Positions 23,601-34,600 of a stretch of 64,000 nt of DNA are shown piece by piece. The notes under the pieces are model-generated. The model worked only from the letters and a program-made list of their open reading frames with translations, ran no database searches and was not told where the DNA came from. A program made the position numbers and the translations under genes. The stretch spans positions 372,001 to 436,000 of the forward strand of contig JAFCMP010000553.1 in the NCBI GenBank assembly GCA_017506865.1, given 5' to 3'. Position 1 is the first letter of the stretch. The number at the start of each line of letters is the position of its first letter. Source of the DNA: Tribonema minus (taxonomy: Eukaryota; Sar; Xanthophyceae; Tribonematales; Tribonemataceae).

Positions 23601-26600
23601 CGTGAAACGCCTTGCGCATCCAGGCACGCCAGTGTCTGCAACTTTTTTGTTGCTGCCGCAGCAAGCGCCTTTTGCGTTCAGGCATCTTTGAAGTTCACGC
23701 GGGAGCGTCACCTGCCTGCCGTACACCCCATGAGACAGGTCTGAAAGTCACTGTTGGCAAGCACAGCGGCCACAAACATCAGCGCTCGCAATGCGCCGCA
23801 AGTGCCGCGCTCAGCGATCCAATGCATACCAACCCTAAGCCTTGCATGCTCGCGCTGCTGCTTTGCAAACTTCAACTCTACCCCCTCTAGGACGTTGGTC
23901 CCGACAAGTTTGCGGAAATACTGCGCATCGTCAGGGCCATGCGCGTGATAGCGCGCGCCGTGCGACGGCTGCACGCGTCCAAGTGGCCGCGCCGCTTCGT
24001 CAAGCTCGACGCGGAGGCCGTTTCAAAGGTGACTCACTACTTGAACATCAAGTACCTTCTCCTGAAATATCACATGGTGCAGTGCAGAGTGCACACGTAT
24101 TGTTGATGGGGGAGCCGTTTCAGAGGTGACGTTCCTACTTCTGAATACTTCCATCTGCTGGTGCATGGCTGCATGCATTCAAGTGGCCGCGCCGCTTCGT
24201 CAAGCTCGATGCGGAGGCCGTTTCAAAGGTGATAACCCAACTTCAACTACCTTTTTTGATAAATCGAATGATGCAGTGCAGAGTGCACGCATGAGTCCGA
24301 TGCGGGAGCCCTTTCAGAGATGACGTTCCTACTTCTGAATACTTCCATCTGCCGGTGCGTGGTTGCACGCCTCCGAGGTGGCCAAGCTGCTTCGCAAAGC
24401 TCACGCGGAGGCCGTTTCAAAGGTGACGCACCTACTTCTACTTTGCTGTGCTGCTTCATGGAACTTTGGTTGTGCGGCGCAGAGGGCGCGCTTTACGCTC
24501 ATTTCGGAAGCCGTAACGCGACGTTCCCACTTGTGCACATTTCCATCCGCCGTCGCCGTCGCACAACTGCTTGCGTCCATGTGACCGCGCTGCTTCATTG
24601 AGCTCTCGATGCGGAAACCAGCTCAAGAGTGGGTGACGCAACGGCGCAACATTGTGGACGGCAGCGACCTGTCGGCATGTCCCATAATCTGCGATTTGCA
24701 AAGCAGTATGAGCGTGAAATTAGCCACCACCTCCGTTCTGTTGGTGGCACATGTGACGAGCGGCATGCCGTGACTGGCCAGACAGAGCACAGCTCAGCAG
24801 CATGACTCAGCACACACACTTGCTGGATCCTTCAGATGCTTACCAGCAGCCTGCGGGTCAGGTAGCAATGGCAGAAGGTAGCAATGGCAGAAGGGGCTTT
24901 GAGGCGCTAAGCAAGCGCACATACGCATGGCAGCCAGCCGCCCAAAGAATCATTCAAATCTCCTTGACAGCAAAGTCTTGACAGTACCGTCAAGCGTCAC
25001 AGATGGGATCAGAGACCCGGGGTCTAGAGGTGCCCTCAGATGAATCGTGCTGTGGCGGCATGAATGTACTTTATTTACATCCGCTTTAGGGGCTGAAACC
25101 CTGTAAAAATGCAAGAAAGGGGCTGAAACCCTGTAGAAATGCAAGATGCGCAGCTCTTGTGCTTGTGTCTAGCATGTGCTCGCAGCGCGTGTGTCAACGC
25201 AGCTGAAAGCAACCCTCACCCTAACCGTAACCTATTTGCACGCTCACTGATCGCCAGGCCGTCTACAGCTGGGCCTTCACAAAGACTGCGTCCTGATGTA
25301 TGACAGATTTTTTGCATTGTGCATGCCCAGCATCATCATGGGCTCAGTCATTCACCGTGCAGCCCGAGCCCGAGACACCAATCGAAATCCACACCACGCT
25401 GAACATCGCGGCTGCATGAATGACGTGTGTATACATGCCTACCCCACGTGGCGGCCGCGCAGGTGGAGGCCGTGTATAAGATCAAGGAGGAGCGGAAAGA
25501 GCAGGTGAGCTGGCTGAGCGTTGCTGCATTTTTCCGCAGTATCCCTTACTTCAACACCATCTTTGCGCGTGCAAGCCGTTGCATGTACTGCAATGATGCT
25601 AGAGTGCAAGTCCTGCACTTTAACTGCAATGGTTTTGAAGTGCAGGTCGGAGGAGCAGGTGAGCTGGCTGAGCGTTGCTGCATTTGTCCGCAACTGCTGG
25701 CCTGTTTTCGGTGGCAAGGCTCCTTCGCAGTTGTCAAACGCTGCAGCTGCAACGCTCGGCTCAGTTAACAAGTGCCTACTCAGTTAGACCTGACACCAGT
25801 AATCAGAAACGATACATGTCGCGCGCTTTAACATCATCTTTGCTCGTACATGCCGTTGCGCTGCGTTTGTGCCGCGCTGCATGCGCAGCAGCAGCGTCGC
25901 TCGTCGTCTGCTGCGCCGCCGCTGCGCAATCAATCACTCGCTCCGCCGCCGCTGGCTGAGCCATGTCGCAAGCACCAGTCGCAAGCCGGGCGTGGCGCGA
26001 GCACGTATGTGCAGCACCGCTCAAACGTATTGTGTATTTTGTTTTAATGTTCTACTACGTCGAAGTACATGTATAAAGCGGGGGTCGACGAACGCTTTCA
26101 TATAATGATGGCATGGCGCCTGAAGCAAGTGGAGGTGCCCGCTGCTGAGCGCTGTCGGTGTTCCGCACAGTGTAGTTAATGTAGCCCATTTGCCGGCGAA
26201 TCTCAACACAGTGCAATAGGCCGGGCACCAATGTGAGCCAGAAGTCATGCAGTGGCAAGGGTGGCTTGGCGCCACTGGCACAGCGCAACGAGCAGCAGCG
26301 CTCAAAACGCGCCCCTTCTGTCCGGTAGACTGTGGGACTGAATTCTCAAAGGATAAGCATGGCAGTGGCAGACCCGCCGAATGCTTTTTTAACAGCATTG
26401 CTTGAACCAAATCTCAATGTTCAATGGTGACATGCCACCCCCGCACACCGCCCCGCTGCGCAGCCTGAGTCTATGCTGTGCCGCGGCAAGCGCGCCTACG
26501 AAGTGGCATACCCACCGCATGCTTCATTGCATAGCAATGATACTTAAACCTAACTTCAACGGTGACTTGCCACCCTGCTGCGCAGCCGGACTCCATGCTG

Positions 26601-29600
26601 TGCCGCGGCAAGCGCGTCTACCTGGCGCTGCTGGCGGAGCGCGCGCACGCAGCAGCGCTCAGTAGATCGCCGCCGCCGCGTCCGCGCATGATCATCCGGC
26701 GCCCGTCGACAGCGCCCGTCGTCAGAGCAAGTTACGCTGTAGATGCGACGCCACCGCCGCCGCCGGCAGCAGTCGCAGCGGCGGCGATGGCATCCTTCAA
26801 CACGGAAGAGGGGCGGCCCGTGCCGGCTGCCGTCGCGGCCGCCGCCGCCGCCGCCATCGCCGCCGCCGTCGCCAGGGACAGCAGCTTCGCGGTGCTGCGC
26901 CGCAAAGCGCTGGCGCATGCGCACGCAAACGCACGCCCTGTAAGCGCGCCCGCGCAGAGGCGTGCCAGCATCGCCATCGCCAGCGACATGAGCGCGCACT
27001 ACCCCATCGCCGCCGCCGCCGCTGCCGCCGCCGCTGCCGCCGCCGCCGCCATCGCCACCGGTGCCGCTGCCGCCGCGGCGGCCGCACGTGCTGGCGGCAG
27101 CTCTGCCGCTGATTCAGTGGCAGAGCACATTGTTACAGTTGGCGCTGCAAGCGCTGCTGCTGGTCGTGGTGCAGCCAAAGGGCTTGCCGCTGCTGCTGTT
27201 ACGCCGATGACCGCTGCTGCCGCTGCTGGCGGCGCTGGCGCCACGGCGCGTACCGTCGCTGCTGCTGCTGGACCAGCTGCGTCGCCTTCGCTCGATAAAA
27301 GTACTGGTGCGTCCGCCGCAACAGCTACTGCGAGCCGCTCCTGTGCCACAGGCAGTGTCAGTCGAAGCACTGGTACGAGCAGCACCGCTGCTGCTGGTGG
27401 CGCTGGCGCAATGCCTGCTGTCGTTGCACCTGCGAAGAGTGGCAGTGCTGCTGCCGCCGCTGCTGCCGCTGCCGCCGCTGCTGCTGCGGCAGCAACACTA
27501 CTTCCGCCCGCTGCAGCAGCAGCACCCCTGGCCAAGCATCGGCAGCAGGGTTCGCTCCTCACCGAATGTAGTACCAACACTAGGGCCAAGCAGTCTGACA
27601 GCTCAAGCACCAGTGCTCAGTCGCAACGGCAGCAGATCCCGCCCAACTCAGAAAGTGCAGTGTCGGAAGCCTCGCAGCCGAGCAGTGCACAAGACGGCAG
27701 TGATGTCAGCAAATCTCTGCAAGGGGATGCCCCCCCGAACGAGCGCGTACAGCTAGCGCCGACCATTGGTGACATGGGGCCAGACTCTCACCCCAACATT
27801 CAGGAAAATCACGGTCACAACACCGCCAGCGCCGCCACCGCCACCGCCACCGCCACCGCCGCCGCCGCCGCTGCCGCCGGCTGGCAGCGCAGCGCTGCTG
27901 CACGGCTCAAGGTCAGGCACAGCGTCCCTGACAACTTCTATGTGAGCGCTGAGCAGGAGGGCTCGGTGGCGCGTGCGCGCGGCGACGGCGGCGGTGGCGC
28001 AGTGCTGGCGCGCAGCAACACGTTCTCGAGCCTTGACGCGCTGCTGAGCGCTGGCGTATCGGAGCGTCAACTTCAACTGCAGCAGCAGCAGCAGCAGCAG
28101 CAGGCGCCGCCGCGCGTCCTCACCACCCCCCGCAGCGGCGGATTGCACGTGCAGAGGCACGACTCAATGCGGGGGGGGACTGCGGCGCGCGTCAAGCGGC
28201 AAGACTCGGGACTCACTCACGCCAGCGGGCGCGGGTCACGAGTCGTCAAGGCGGGGCAAGACCTGGCGCCTGAGGGGCGCGCTTCGCAGCTGACGCGGCA
28301 GGGGTCGGGGCGCGTGCTGACAGAGCACGCGTCGCAGCTGAAGAGGCAGGGCTCAGGGCTGGCGGCAGGGGGGCGTGGGCCGCAGATTGTACGGCAGGAC
28401 ACAGGGCTGACGCCGAAGGCGCTCGAGGAGCGGTACAAAGACAGCAACTTCAAGGAGTTTGTGGACAGTGAGACGGCGCCGGGGGGGTGGCTGATGGTCC
28501 TGAAGGAGGGGGTTGTGGAGCTCGTGCAGGATCTGGAGACGGCCAAGGCGCACGCGACGCAGCTGCAGTACATGACCGGGTGAGTGTACTGCATGTGTAC
28601 TGCATGTGTACTGCATGTGTACTGCCTGTCAAGACAGTGCTTGATTTTAGCACATGACCTCGAGGTGTACATCTTCGGAAGTATTTACATACTTGCGAAC
28701 AGGGTACTCAATGTGCAAAGGATCCGTGCATGCATGCTCATACGTGCATATAGTTTACTTGATGTACAAAGAGCATGTGCGTGTTCATGCATTACGAGGC
28801 ACCCCAGCAACTGCTTTTCGCACGTCAAGCATACATGGAATGAACTGCGCCAACAGAAAACGAACTGCGTTTGTAAGACTATTGCCTTGATGCGACTGAC
28901 CCCGTGCTCACAGCAACCAATGTATAGCATGACCAGAACATGAATTGCGCAAGACTACATGTAGTCTTCAAAATGAAGGTGTGACTGGCACTGTTCTCAC
29001 AACAAATCATGTGTGTGCGCGCACTGCAGCGCTGAGCGCGAGAGGCTGAAGCAGCGGCGGCGCACCATGCAGCGCGCCAAGATGATGAAGCTCAGGGTCA
29101 GCATGATCCACGCAGCGGTGGCAGCACACAGGAAGGGAGGGCCAGCACCCGAAAGCACCTCCCGCAAACAGGTTCGCTGCAAAGGATGCCGTTCGTCGAT
29201 ACATGGACGGTGATGTTGTTTGTGCCGTGTGCGACCGGTTGCACTTGCATGCATATAGGTCCATTTCATCCGCAGCAGTGCTCTTTACGCAAGCGGCAAC
29301 ACACGTACATCTCCGATGACAAGGTAAAACCAAAACATGTCTCTCTGGAGTACTACTAGTACTTCTTGAAGTACTACTGGTAGCAGGCTGACATCCACCA
29401 TCTGAGCTCTTTTGCGCCCTAAGCGAGAAAAAAAATACCACTGCTCTTCGCATTCACTCACGCCGATCTCACTGCGCACCGCGTGCGTGCCATCGCTTGC
29501 TCCCCACTTGCAGCGACGCTCATCCGCAAACGACGTCACGCAGACGTGGCCCGCAAAACAGCCCCGCGGCAGCGCTCGCCCGCGCGACAGCGCTCACGCC

Positions 29601-30215
29601 GCCGCCGCGCACCCAGCGCATCATATGCAGCTCCCGACAACATCCTTCGCGAGGGTCGTGCTGGCGGCGGCAGCAGCAGCAGCAGCGCGCAGCAAACCCG
29701 CCACGCCGCCGGACACCAGCGAGCGGCACGTCGTCATAGCGGCGGCGCCGCAGCGGCGGCGCTCCAATCTGTGTGTGGGCGGCGCGCTGCCGGCAGCAGC
29801 GCTCAACAGGAGCGCCATCGCCGCGTACCACCGGCGCGCGCACTCGGAGTCTTCCGCTGACAGCGAAAGCAGCGCCAGCAGCAGCAGCAACAGCAGCGGC
29901 GGCGGCGGCGGTGGCGGTGGCGGCAGTGGCGGCAAAGGCAGCAGTGGGTCCACACCTCAGGATATTGCTGGCGGCGCCATGCATGCGTACGCGTATGCCA
30001 CTGTCGGTGGTTGCGGCGGCGGCGGCGGCAGCGGCGGCATGAGCAGCGATGGTGAAGACGGTGAATGGCTATCCACGGCGCCGCTGTCTGACAGGCAGCG
30101 CATGCGCCTGTTGCGGTATGCGAATCCAGAGATGTTTAAAGAGAAGCGCCCATCCACCTCTTCAGGGCCGCAACAGCGGCACAGCCGCAGTGGTTCAGGG
30201 GCCACGCGTAAATAG
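13369..30215 (+). CDS. Large multi-exon protein, unrecognised, low-complexity C-terminal half
   Basis: I do not recognise this gene. Exons supported by matching phases are 13369-13533, 14604-14724, 15599-15738, 16343-16461, 17373-17478, 18263-18304 (weak donor), 18574-18831, 19950-20111, 23891-24028, 25463-25504, 26586-28579, 29030-29171 and 29514-30215; 22486-22650 is possible. Their sum is 4131 nt, a multiple of three. The N-terminal part has repeated beta-rich blocks such as YKPGTSITFGSTITLQAKHGG, PLRYGDAILLQ and GTPVNINFRSKN, faintly like MIR/beta-trefoil repeats (inference). Exon 8 (LQRHAERVARAAEARA) and exon 9 (FAEILRIVRAMRVIARAVRRL) look helical. The 1994-nt exon is dominated by Ala runs, a Gln run and Ser. 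It ends with a conserved-looking stretch (ERYKDSNFKEFVDSE), and the next exon is highly basic. The last exon is Ser/Gly-rich. The start codon is a guess: the frame is open further upstream. Confidence 0.5.
15485..16380. repeat. Exon-edge copies around exons 3 and 4 of the large gene
   Basis: The acceptor plus start of the exon at 15599 (GTGCAGGCCACCTGATGTTC) has an upstream echo at about 15490 (GTGCAGGCCACCTCATGTGC). The exon end GACGCCATCCTGCTGCAGGT at 15721-15740 recurs at about 15832-15851. The start of the exon at 16343 (CAGGTTGGGCGGCATGAGGT) has two upstream copies at about 16085 and 16207. A 19-bp word (GGCTCGAGCCTCTTTGCTT) is tandemly amplified at about 16231-16286 within the second copy. 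Confidence 0.85.
17220..17313. repeat. Dispersed ~100-bp repeat, copy 1
   Basis: The stretch GTACTTTATTTACTTGCGCTT, then AGGGGCGGAATTCCTATG, then AAAAATGCAAGATATGCAGC and CAAGCATGTGCT, reappears with changes at 25065-25180. Partial copies of the middle part (TTGAGGGGCGGAAACCCTAT) occur at about 19495-19514 and 17510-17535. It lies in introns of the large gene and carries no ORF. It is probably a short non-autonomous mobile element. Confidence 0.65.
17450..17790. repeat. Donor-side copies after exon 5 of the large gene
   Basis: The exon end and donor (CACGCAGCAGCGCTCAGGTA) at 17462-17481 is repeated as CACCCGCAGCAGCGCTCAGG at about 17632-17651. A more decayed copy follows at about 17760-17775 (GGGGCAGCGCTCAG). 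Each copy is followed by a similar GGCGCCGC word and a TTGAACTTG-type spacer. Confidence 0.7.
18394..19130. repeat. Copies of exon 7 edges in the large gene
   Basis: A block of about 100 bp beginning CCCCAGGGCGGCGAGGTGTG (about 18392) is repeated at about 18570 as CCCCAGGGTGGCGAGGTGTG, including GCCACATGGACGA and the GCCTCGCATCGCAC word. Only the second copy stays open to a donor (GTGAGT, 18832). The donor end of that exon, GCATGTGGAGGGTGCACCTG at about 18799, has decayed echoes at about 18937 and 19102. Confidence 0.85.
19585..20400. repeat. Copies of both edges of exon 8 in the large gene
   Basis: The exon start TGCCAGGTGGACACTCTCAC (19944) has three upstream echoes at about 19583, 19674 and 19813, separated by CCCTAACCC words. 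The exon end GCGGCCGTTGTCTGCATGCC, with its GTCAGT donor, recurs downstream at about 20207, 20280 and 20378. The flanking GCTGCTGCTG runs have expanded. Copies of both splice edges thus flank one exon. Confidence 0.85.
24010..24440. repeat. Copies of the exon ending at 24028
   Basis: The exon end GGAGGCCGTTTCAAAGGTGA (24013-24032) recurs at about 24213 and 24407. Decayed intermediates (GGGAGCCGTTTCAGAGGTGA, GGGAGCCCTTTCAGAGATGA) lie at about 24110 and 24307. The second copy also repeats the preceding 30 bp of exon (AAGTGGCCGCGCCGCTTCGT). The units are about 95-200 bp long and share the intron words ACTTCTGAATACTTCCATCT and GATGCAGTGCAGAGTGCAC. Confidence 0.9.
25065..25180. repeat. Dispersed ~100-bp repeat, copy 2
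   Basis: This matches the element at 17220-17313: TGTACTTTATTTAC, AGGGGCTGAAACCCTGTA, AAATGCAAG, then GCAGCTCTTGTGCTTGTG and AGCATGTGCT. An inner segment (GGGGCTGAAACCCTGTA...AAATGCAAGA) is itself duplicated here. Confidence 0.65.
26440..26640. repeat. Ghost copy of the start of the large low-complexity exon
   Basis: The acceptor and exon start CTCCATGCTGTGCCGCGGCA at 26591-26610 has an upstream copy at about 26469-26488 (GTCTATGCTGTGCCGCGGCA), including the preceding CTGCGCAGCC acceptor and the following AGCGCG(C/T)CTAC. The upstream copy loses similarity after about 60 bp. Confidence 0.85.
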
Positions 30216-31614
30216 TACAGGGGGACGTCAGAACCTCACTTGCACTTCAATTTGGCGTCTCCGCACCTGTGCGTGTTGTGTGTGCGAAATGAGATGGATC
30301 CCTCACAGCTTGCGGCCAACAGAGACGCTGAATGCGTTAGCACATGGTCACCCCGATTGGTGCACTAAAGTCTCTTTCGTGCCGTCAACCGGTGACTTTA
30401 ACTCCATCTAAGCATGGACGTGGGGTAGCACGGCCAAGATGCGCAGCAGGATTCGTATGATGGCAAGTACGCACTCTGCAGTAACCAAGATAATAATCAT
30501 ACATGCTGAGTGCCGTCAAGTCCTCACTCAGATTCAAGCTTTTGCTGACGCTTGGGCACCGCGGTACCCTCCCCTCCCCCCCCCCCCCCCCCTTCCCCCC
30601 TGCAAACGTGCGTACTGACCAGCTGTGAGCATTGCAATGCCGTGGTATGTGCAATGCAGTGACAACTGCGCATGCATTGTCTGGCAGAGCAGTGTTTATG
30701 TGGCGCTGGAAGGCAGGCATTGCACACTCGTAGCGCAATTGACACCTTTCAGTAGACCATTGCGATGCTTCGACAGTTCTTCAAAGCATACAGTGTGTGC
30801 ATGCACAAGTACACAACATTAGAGCAGCAGAACACCAGCTCCAAGCTTTGTTACGCACCAAGCAGACGATTGCGATGCTTCAGCAGTTCTTCGAAGTGTA
30901 CAATGTGTGCATGCACAAGTACACAATACAGAAACGCAGCGGAACACACGAGGTTCAAGCTTTGTCACATGCACAAAGCACCGTCTGCCGCTTGCAAGAC
31001 AAAGTCCCGTCAAGCGCAAAGCATGTGCCATCTTCATTTGCAACTCATCAATGCATCTCTCAGGGGAGGCGTGCTGCGCTGCTCACAAACCCCCAAGTGC
31101 ACCCCTCCCACACATCTCTCATATCTCTTTTCCCCCATCACATCAAATGCACGCATCATAAAGGCTGCAACTTCAAGCACTCGTAGCAGCGAGAAGCGGC
31201 GTTGCTGGCCATGCGGACTTGAAGTTGACGTAGAGTCAAGTATCCTCGCAGCAGTGCCATGCTCGCTGTGTGTGCACTGGAATGGCTGCTAGCGGTCCAA
31301 AACAGACATTCGTCACTCATTTCGGTTGGCGTTTTCTGTCTCTCACTCTGATCGTTGTGTGCTGACTCTCTGTCTCTATTTTCCAACATCCTCTCTCGGT
31401 GACCATTGCGCTGTTCCACCTCTCCATCCGTCCTGCTTGAACTACGGTAACACTCTGAGATAGTCACCGAACACGTTCAAATACTACCGGTTTTGATGCG
31501 TGCGATCCATGCGCGTGTGAGCAAGGTGGTCAAACCCCTCTCTCGCTGTTCTCGTTTTCTCCACGACGAAAAAAACTGCTGTGTCAGTTGCAGTTGAAGT
31601 TGAAGGTTGCATGT
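30216..31614. other. Region between convergent genes
   Basis: This region contains the 3' ends of the large + gene and the J-domain gene. A C-rich homopolymer run lies at about 30570-30593. At about 30760-30930 a segment is duplicated (CATTGCGATGCTTCGACAGTTCTTC and CGATTGCGATGCTTCAGCAG, each followed by a TGTGCATGCACAAGTACACA word). No convincing exon is seen. Confidence 0.5.
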
Positions 31615-34600
31615 TCAGACGCTCCCCTTGTAGGTGTGCTCGTGCAGAAAGTTGAGCAGGTAGATGGCCTCAGAGCACAGCACCAGCCAGTGCTTGAAGC
31701 TCTTGAGGTTGGTGCTTATAGTGGTCCACTCCGCCGCTGGTATGGCCTTGTGCTTCGCCTGCATCAGTGCTCAGACGAATTGCAAACAGAAATGTCAGCC
31801 CCACATGAGTTTAGTTGATGATTGAATTTTGCATGTGTAAAGATACTACAAAAAAGTTATTTAGTTGATGATTGAATTTTGCATGTGTGAAGATACTACA
31901 AAAAAGTTATCGAGGACTTCAAATTGCAGACTAGGGTGCTGCAACAGTACAAATTTTGTAGGAACACACATGACCTCTGTCAGAAGTAGTGCAACAGGGT
32001 ATATTTAGACACCACTTCGATATGCCGATAAGGTCCGCAATGTATGCGAGTCTCACTGAGACGCTCTACTGCAATGCATGGCAGAAACCAGCGCAACTGG
32101 AAGAAAGCGTATTTGCACTACTGTGGCACGTCGGAAGGCACACTGACACAATGACCTGCAGTACTCAGATATATCTCACAGTATAAATCGTTGAAGCAAA
32201 GCAGGGTCTTGAGTGACACCCACCCCAGGGCACAAATGCCATTTTGTGCTTTGCTTGATCACGGTTGTCAGGCCGCATGGTGGTCATCACTAATCAGCAA
32301 TATACACCAAGTGAACACAACAAAGCAATATACACAAAGTGACCAAAACCAAGCAAGCTGAAGTAGTGAAAGACATCCCAGACCTGCTGGCTGGTACGTT
32401 GCGACGGAGACCTCAGAACGCACGAGCTTGTCAAGGTAACAGCGCATGAGGCACCAATGGAAATCCATGCCAAGGTACAGATGCGACCTGGAGTTTGCGT
32501 GATCAGCATTGTCAAGATCCACGGTCGCTATCACTACACATACGAACTGACCGCACCAAAGGGCTGAACAGAAATGAGATGCTGTTACCCTCTGCAGCAG
32601 CAGTTACAAAATTAACCTGCTTGTCGGGGTTATAGGTGCTTTTATACATAATATAGAATTAGCTCCAAAAAAAGGTGGTCAAATTGTTCGTGCTGCTGTG
32701 ACCAAAAGAAAGGGCTGAAGTGAAGTGAGATGCTGAGTGACCCTCTGCAGCAGCAGTTACGAAACTCACCTGCTTGTCGGGGTGGTAGTGCATGACGCAC
32801 GTCAGCAGCGTGCGCTTCAGCTTGTCAGGCTCCGTGGGCCCCATGACGTGTGCGCTGTTCCTGGGGTTGAAGTCAGAGCCAGGGTTAAAGTTAGGATGCG
32901 TGCACGGAGGGTTTAAGTTCCAAGGTGTTCAACTTCTCGGCGTGCAAGTTCCGGGATGGTCAACCTGAAACAAAAGATGTTGCCGGAAATTAATTTAATG
33001 GACGGATTTCTTTACAAAAGACGCATGTGCTTCCTTCAGCTTGCGGTCCTGAAGCAACTGAATTTCCGAACCAACTGCATTTCTGAAACAGATATCCAGG
33101 GGTATTATAAATTGGAGTGTGTGTTTCTGGGGCATACCTGGGCGGGTACTTGGCGTAGAGGTGCGCGATGAGCCTGCGGATGCGGTGCACGTTGGCGCTG
33201 CAGTTGTCCTTGGCAATGCGCTGCAGCTCCTCAATCTCCACCTGCAGGTTAAACACCAGTTTGCAGATCAAAGTTGCAACATACTTCTTCCCCGAAGTAG
33301 CGCAAAAAGTGGCCATACACGCATAAATCGTAGCGTGAGCACAGGAACCTGACTGGTCAAATCGCAGGCAACAACACGGCAGATGACGTCTCTGGTGTGT
33401 GTTTGCAGGTGTGCCTGGAGTGATCCCATCACGTGCACCCTGACGTTGCTACAGGGGAACATGAAAGTGCAGTAGCATACATGCGTACCTTCGGGCGTGC
33501 TTTCATCACTGCCTCCTCCCCATTGCTCAGCGCGTCCGCACTTCTGGCGGCGCACTTCAACGATCTACTCCGCGCAAGCTTCAATGCGAAGTTCAAGTAG
33601 TGGTACACTCAGGGAATGCTTCCGCAGCAGACAGCGTGCCGCCACTCGAGCCCGTACGCCAAGGATATTGATGAGATGAATGCTTACACACCTTGAGGTC
33701 TGTCTTGATGGCTGCCTTCTCCTCATCGCTCAGCGCGTCCGCACTTCCAGTGGCGTGCTTCAACTAGCTACTCCGCACATGCTATCTACATCGAGCACAT
33801 GTACTCAGGAAATACTTCCGCAACAGACCAGACAGCGTGCCGCCCTTCGAGCCCATACGCCACAATTTGATTAGTGATGAGTTGAATGAATACATACATA
33901 CCTTGAGGTCTGTCTTGATGGCTGCCTTCTCCTCATCGCTCAGCGTGTCCGCAGTGCCCGCCGTGCCCAGGCGCTTGCACTTGTCAAACACGCGCAGGGC
34001 GTCGTTGAACCACCCCACGGAGGTCAGGTCGCGCGGCGCGAGTGACTCTCCGAGCTCCATGGCCTGTTGAAATTGAAGTTGAGGGGCGCGCACCACACAG
34101 GCCTCAGCTGCTTGTCGGCAATCTCACTCAAGCGCATGACGTCAGCGCAAAGCACACTAAGCTGAGCTTTACTAGTGCATGGACCTCAATGAATATCAAC
34201 TGCAACTCCAACCTTCATTATGGCTGTGTGATGCGCATTTGTCTTATGTTGCGCCAGTGCAAATCGAAACAACTGCAAAGCAAGCATGCGCCAAATGTCG
34301 GCCTGTCACTAATTAACCTACCTCATAGCAATGTGCTTCGTGAAGATAGTGCATCTGTGAAGCCCGTTGTCCACATTACACCACGCGCAGGCTTTGTGTA
34401 CAGCCCATATGATGAAGGTAATGTGAACACAGTAACATCTTACACGATTGCCATTTGGTGCATGCACATGACATTTCCTCATCACACCTTCAACTTCAAA
34501 TACATCAGTGCGCTATCACCTTGGCCTACTTTAATCAAAGCTCAGTGGAGCCTCCTGTGCATGCAGCCCAGCAGACCACAACAGGCGCTGACCGTCTCGC

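Noticed and set aside
26999-27610. Minus-strand Ala-rich ORF of 203 codons
   Set aside because: It is the antisense of GCN/GCT triplet repeats in the large + strand exon.
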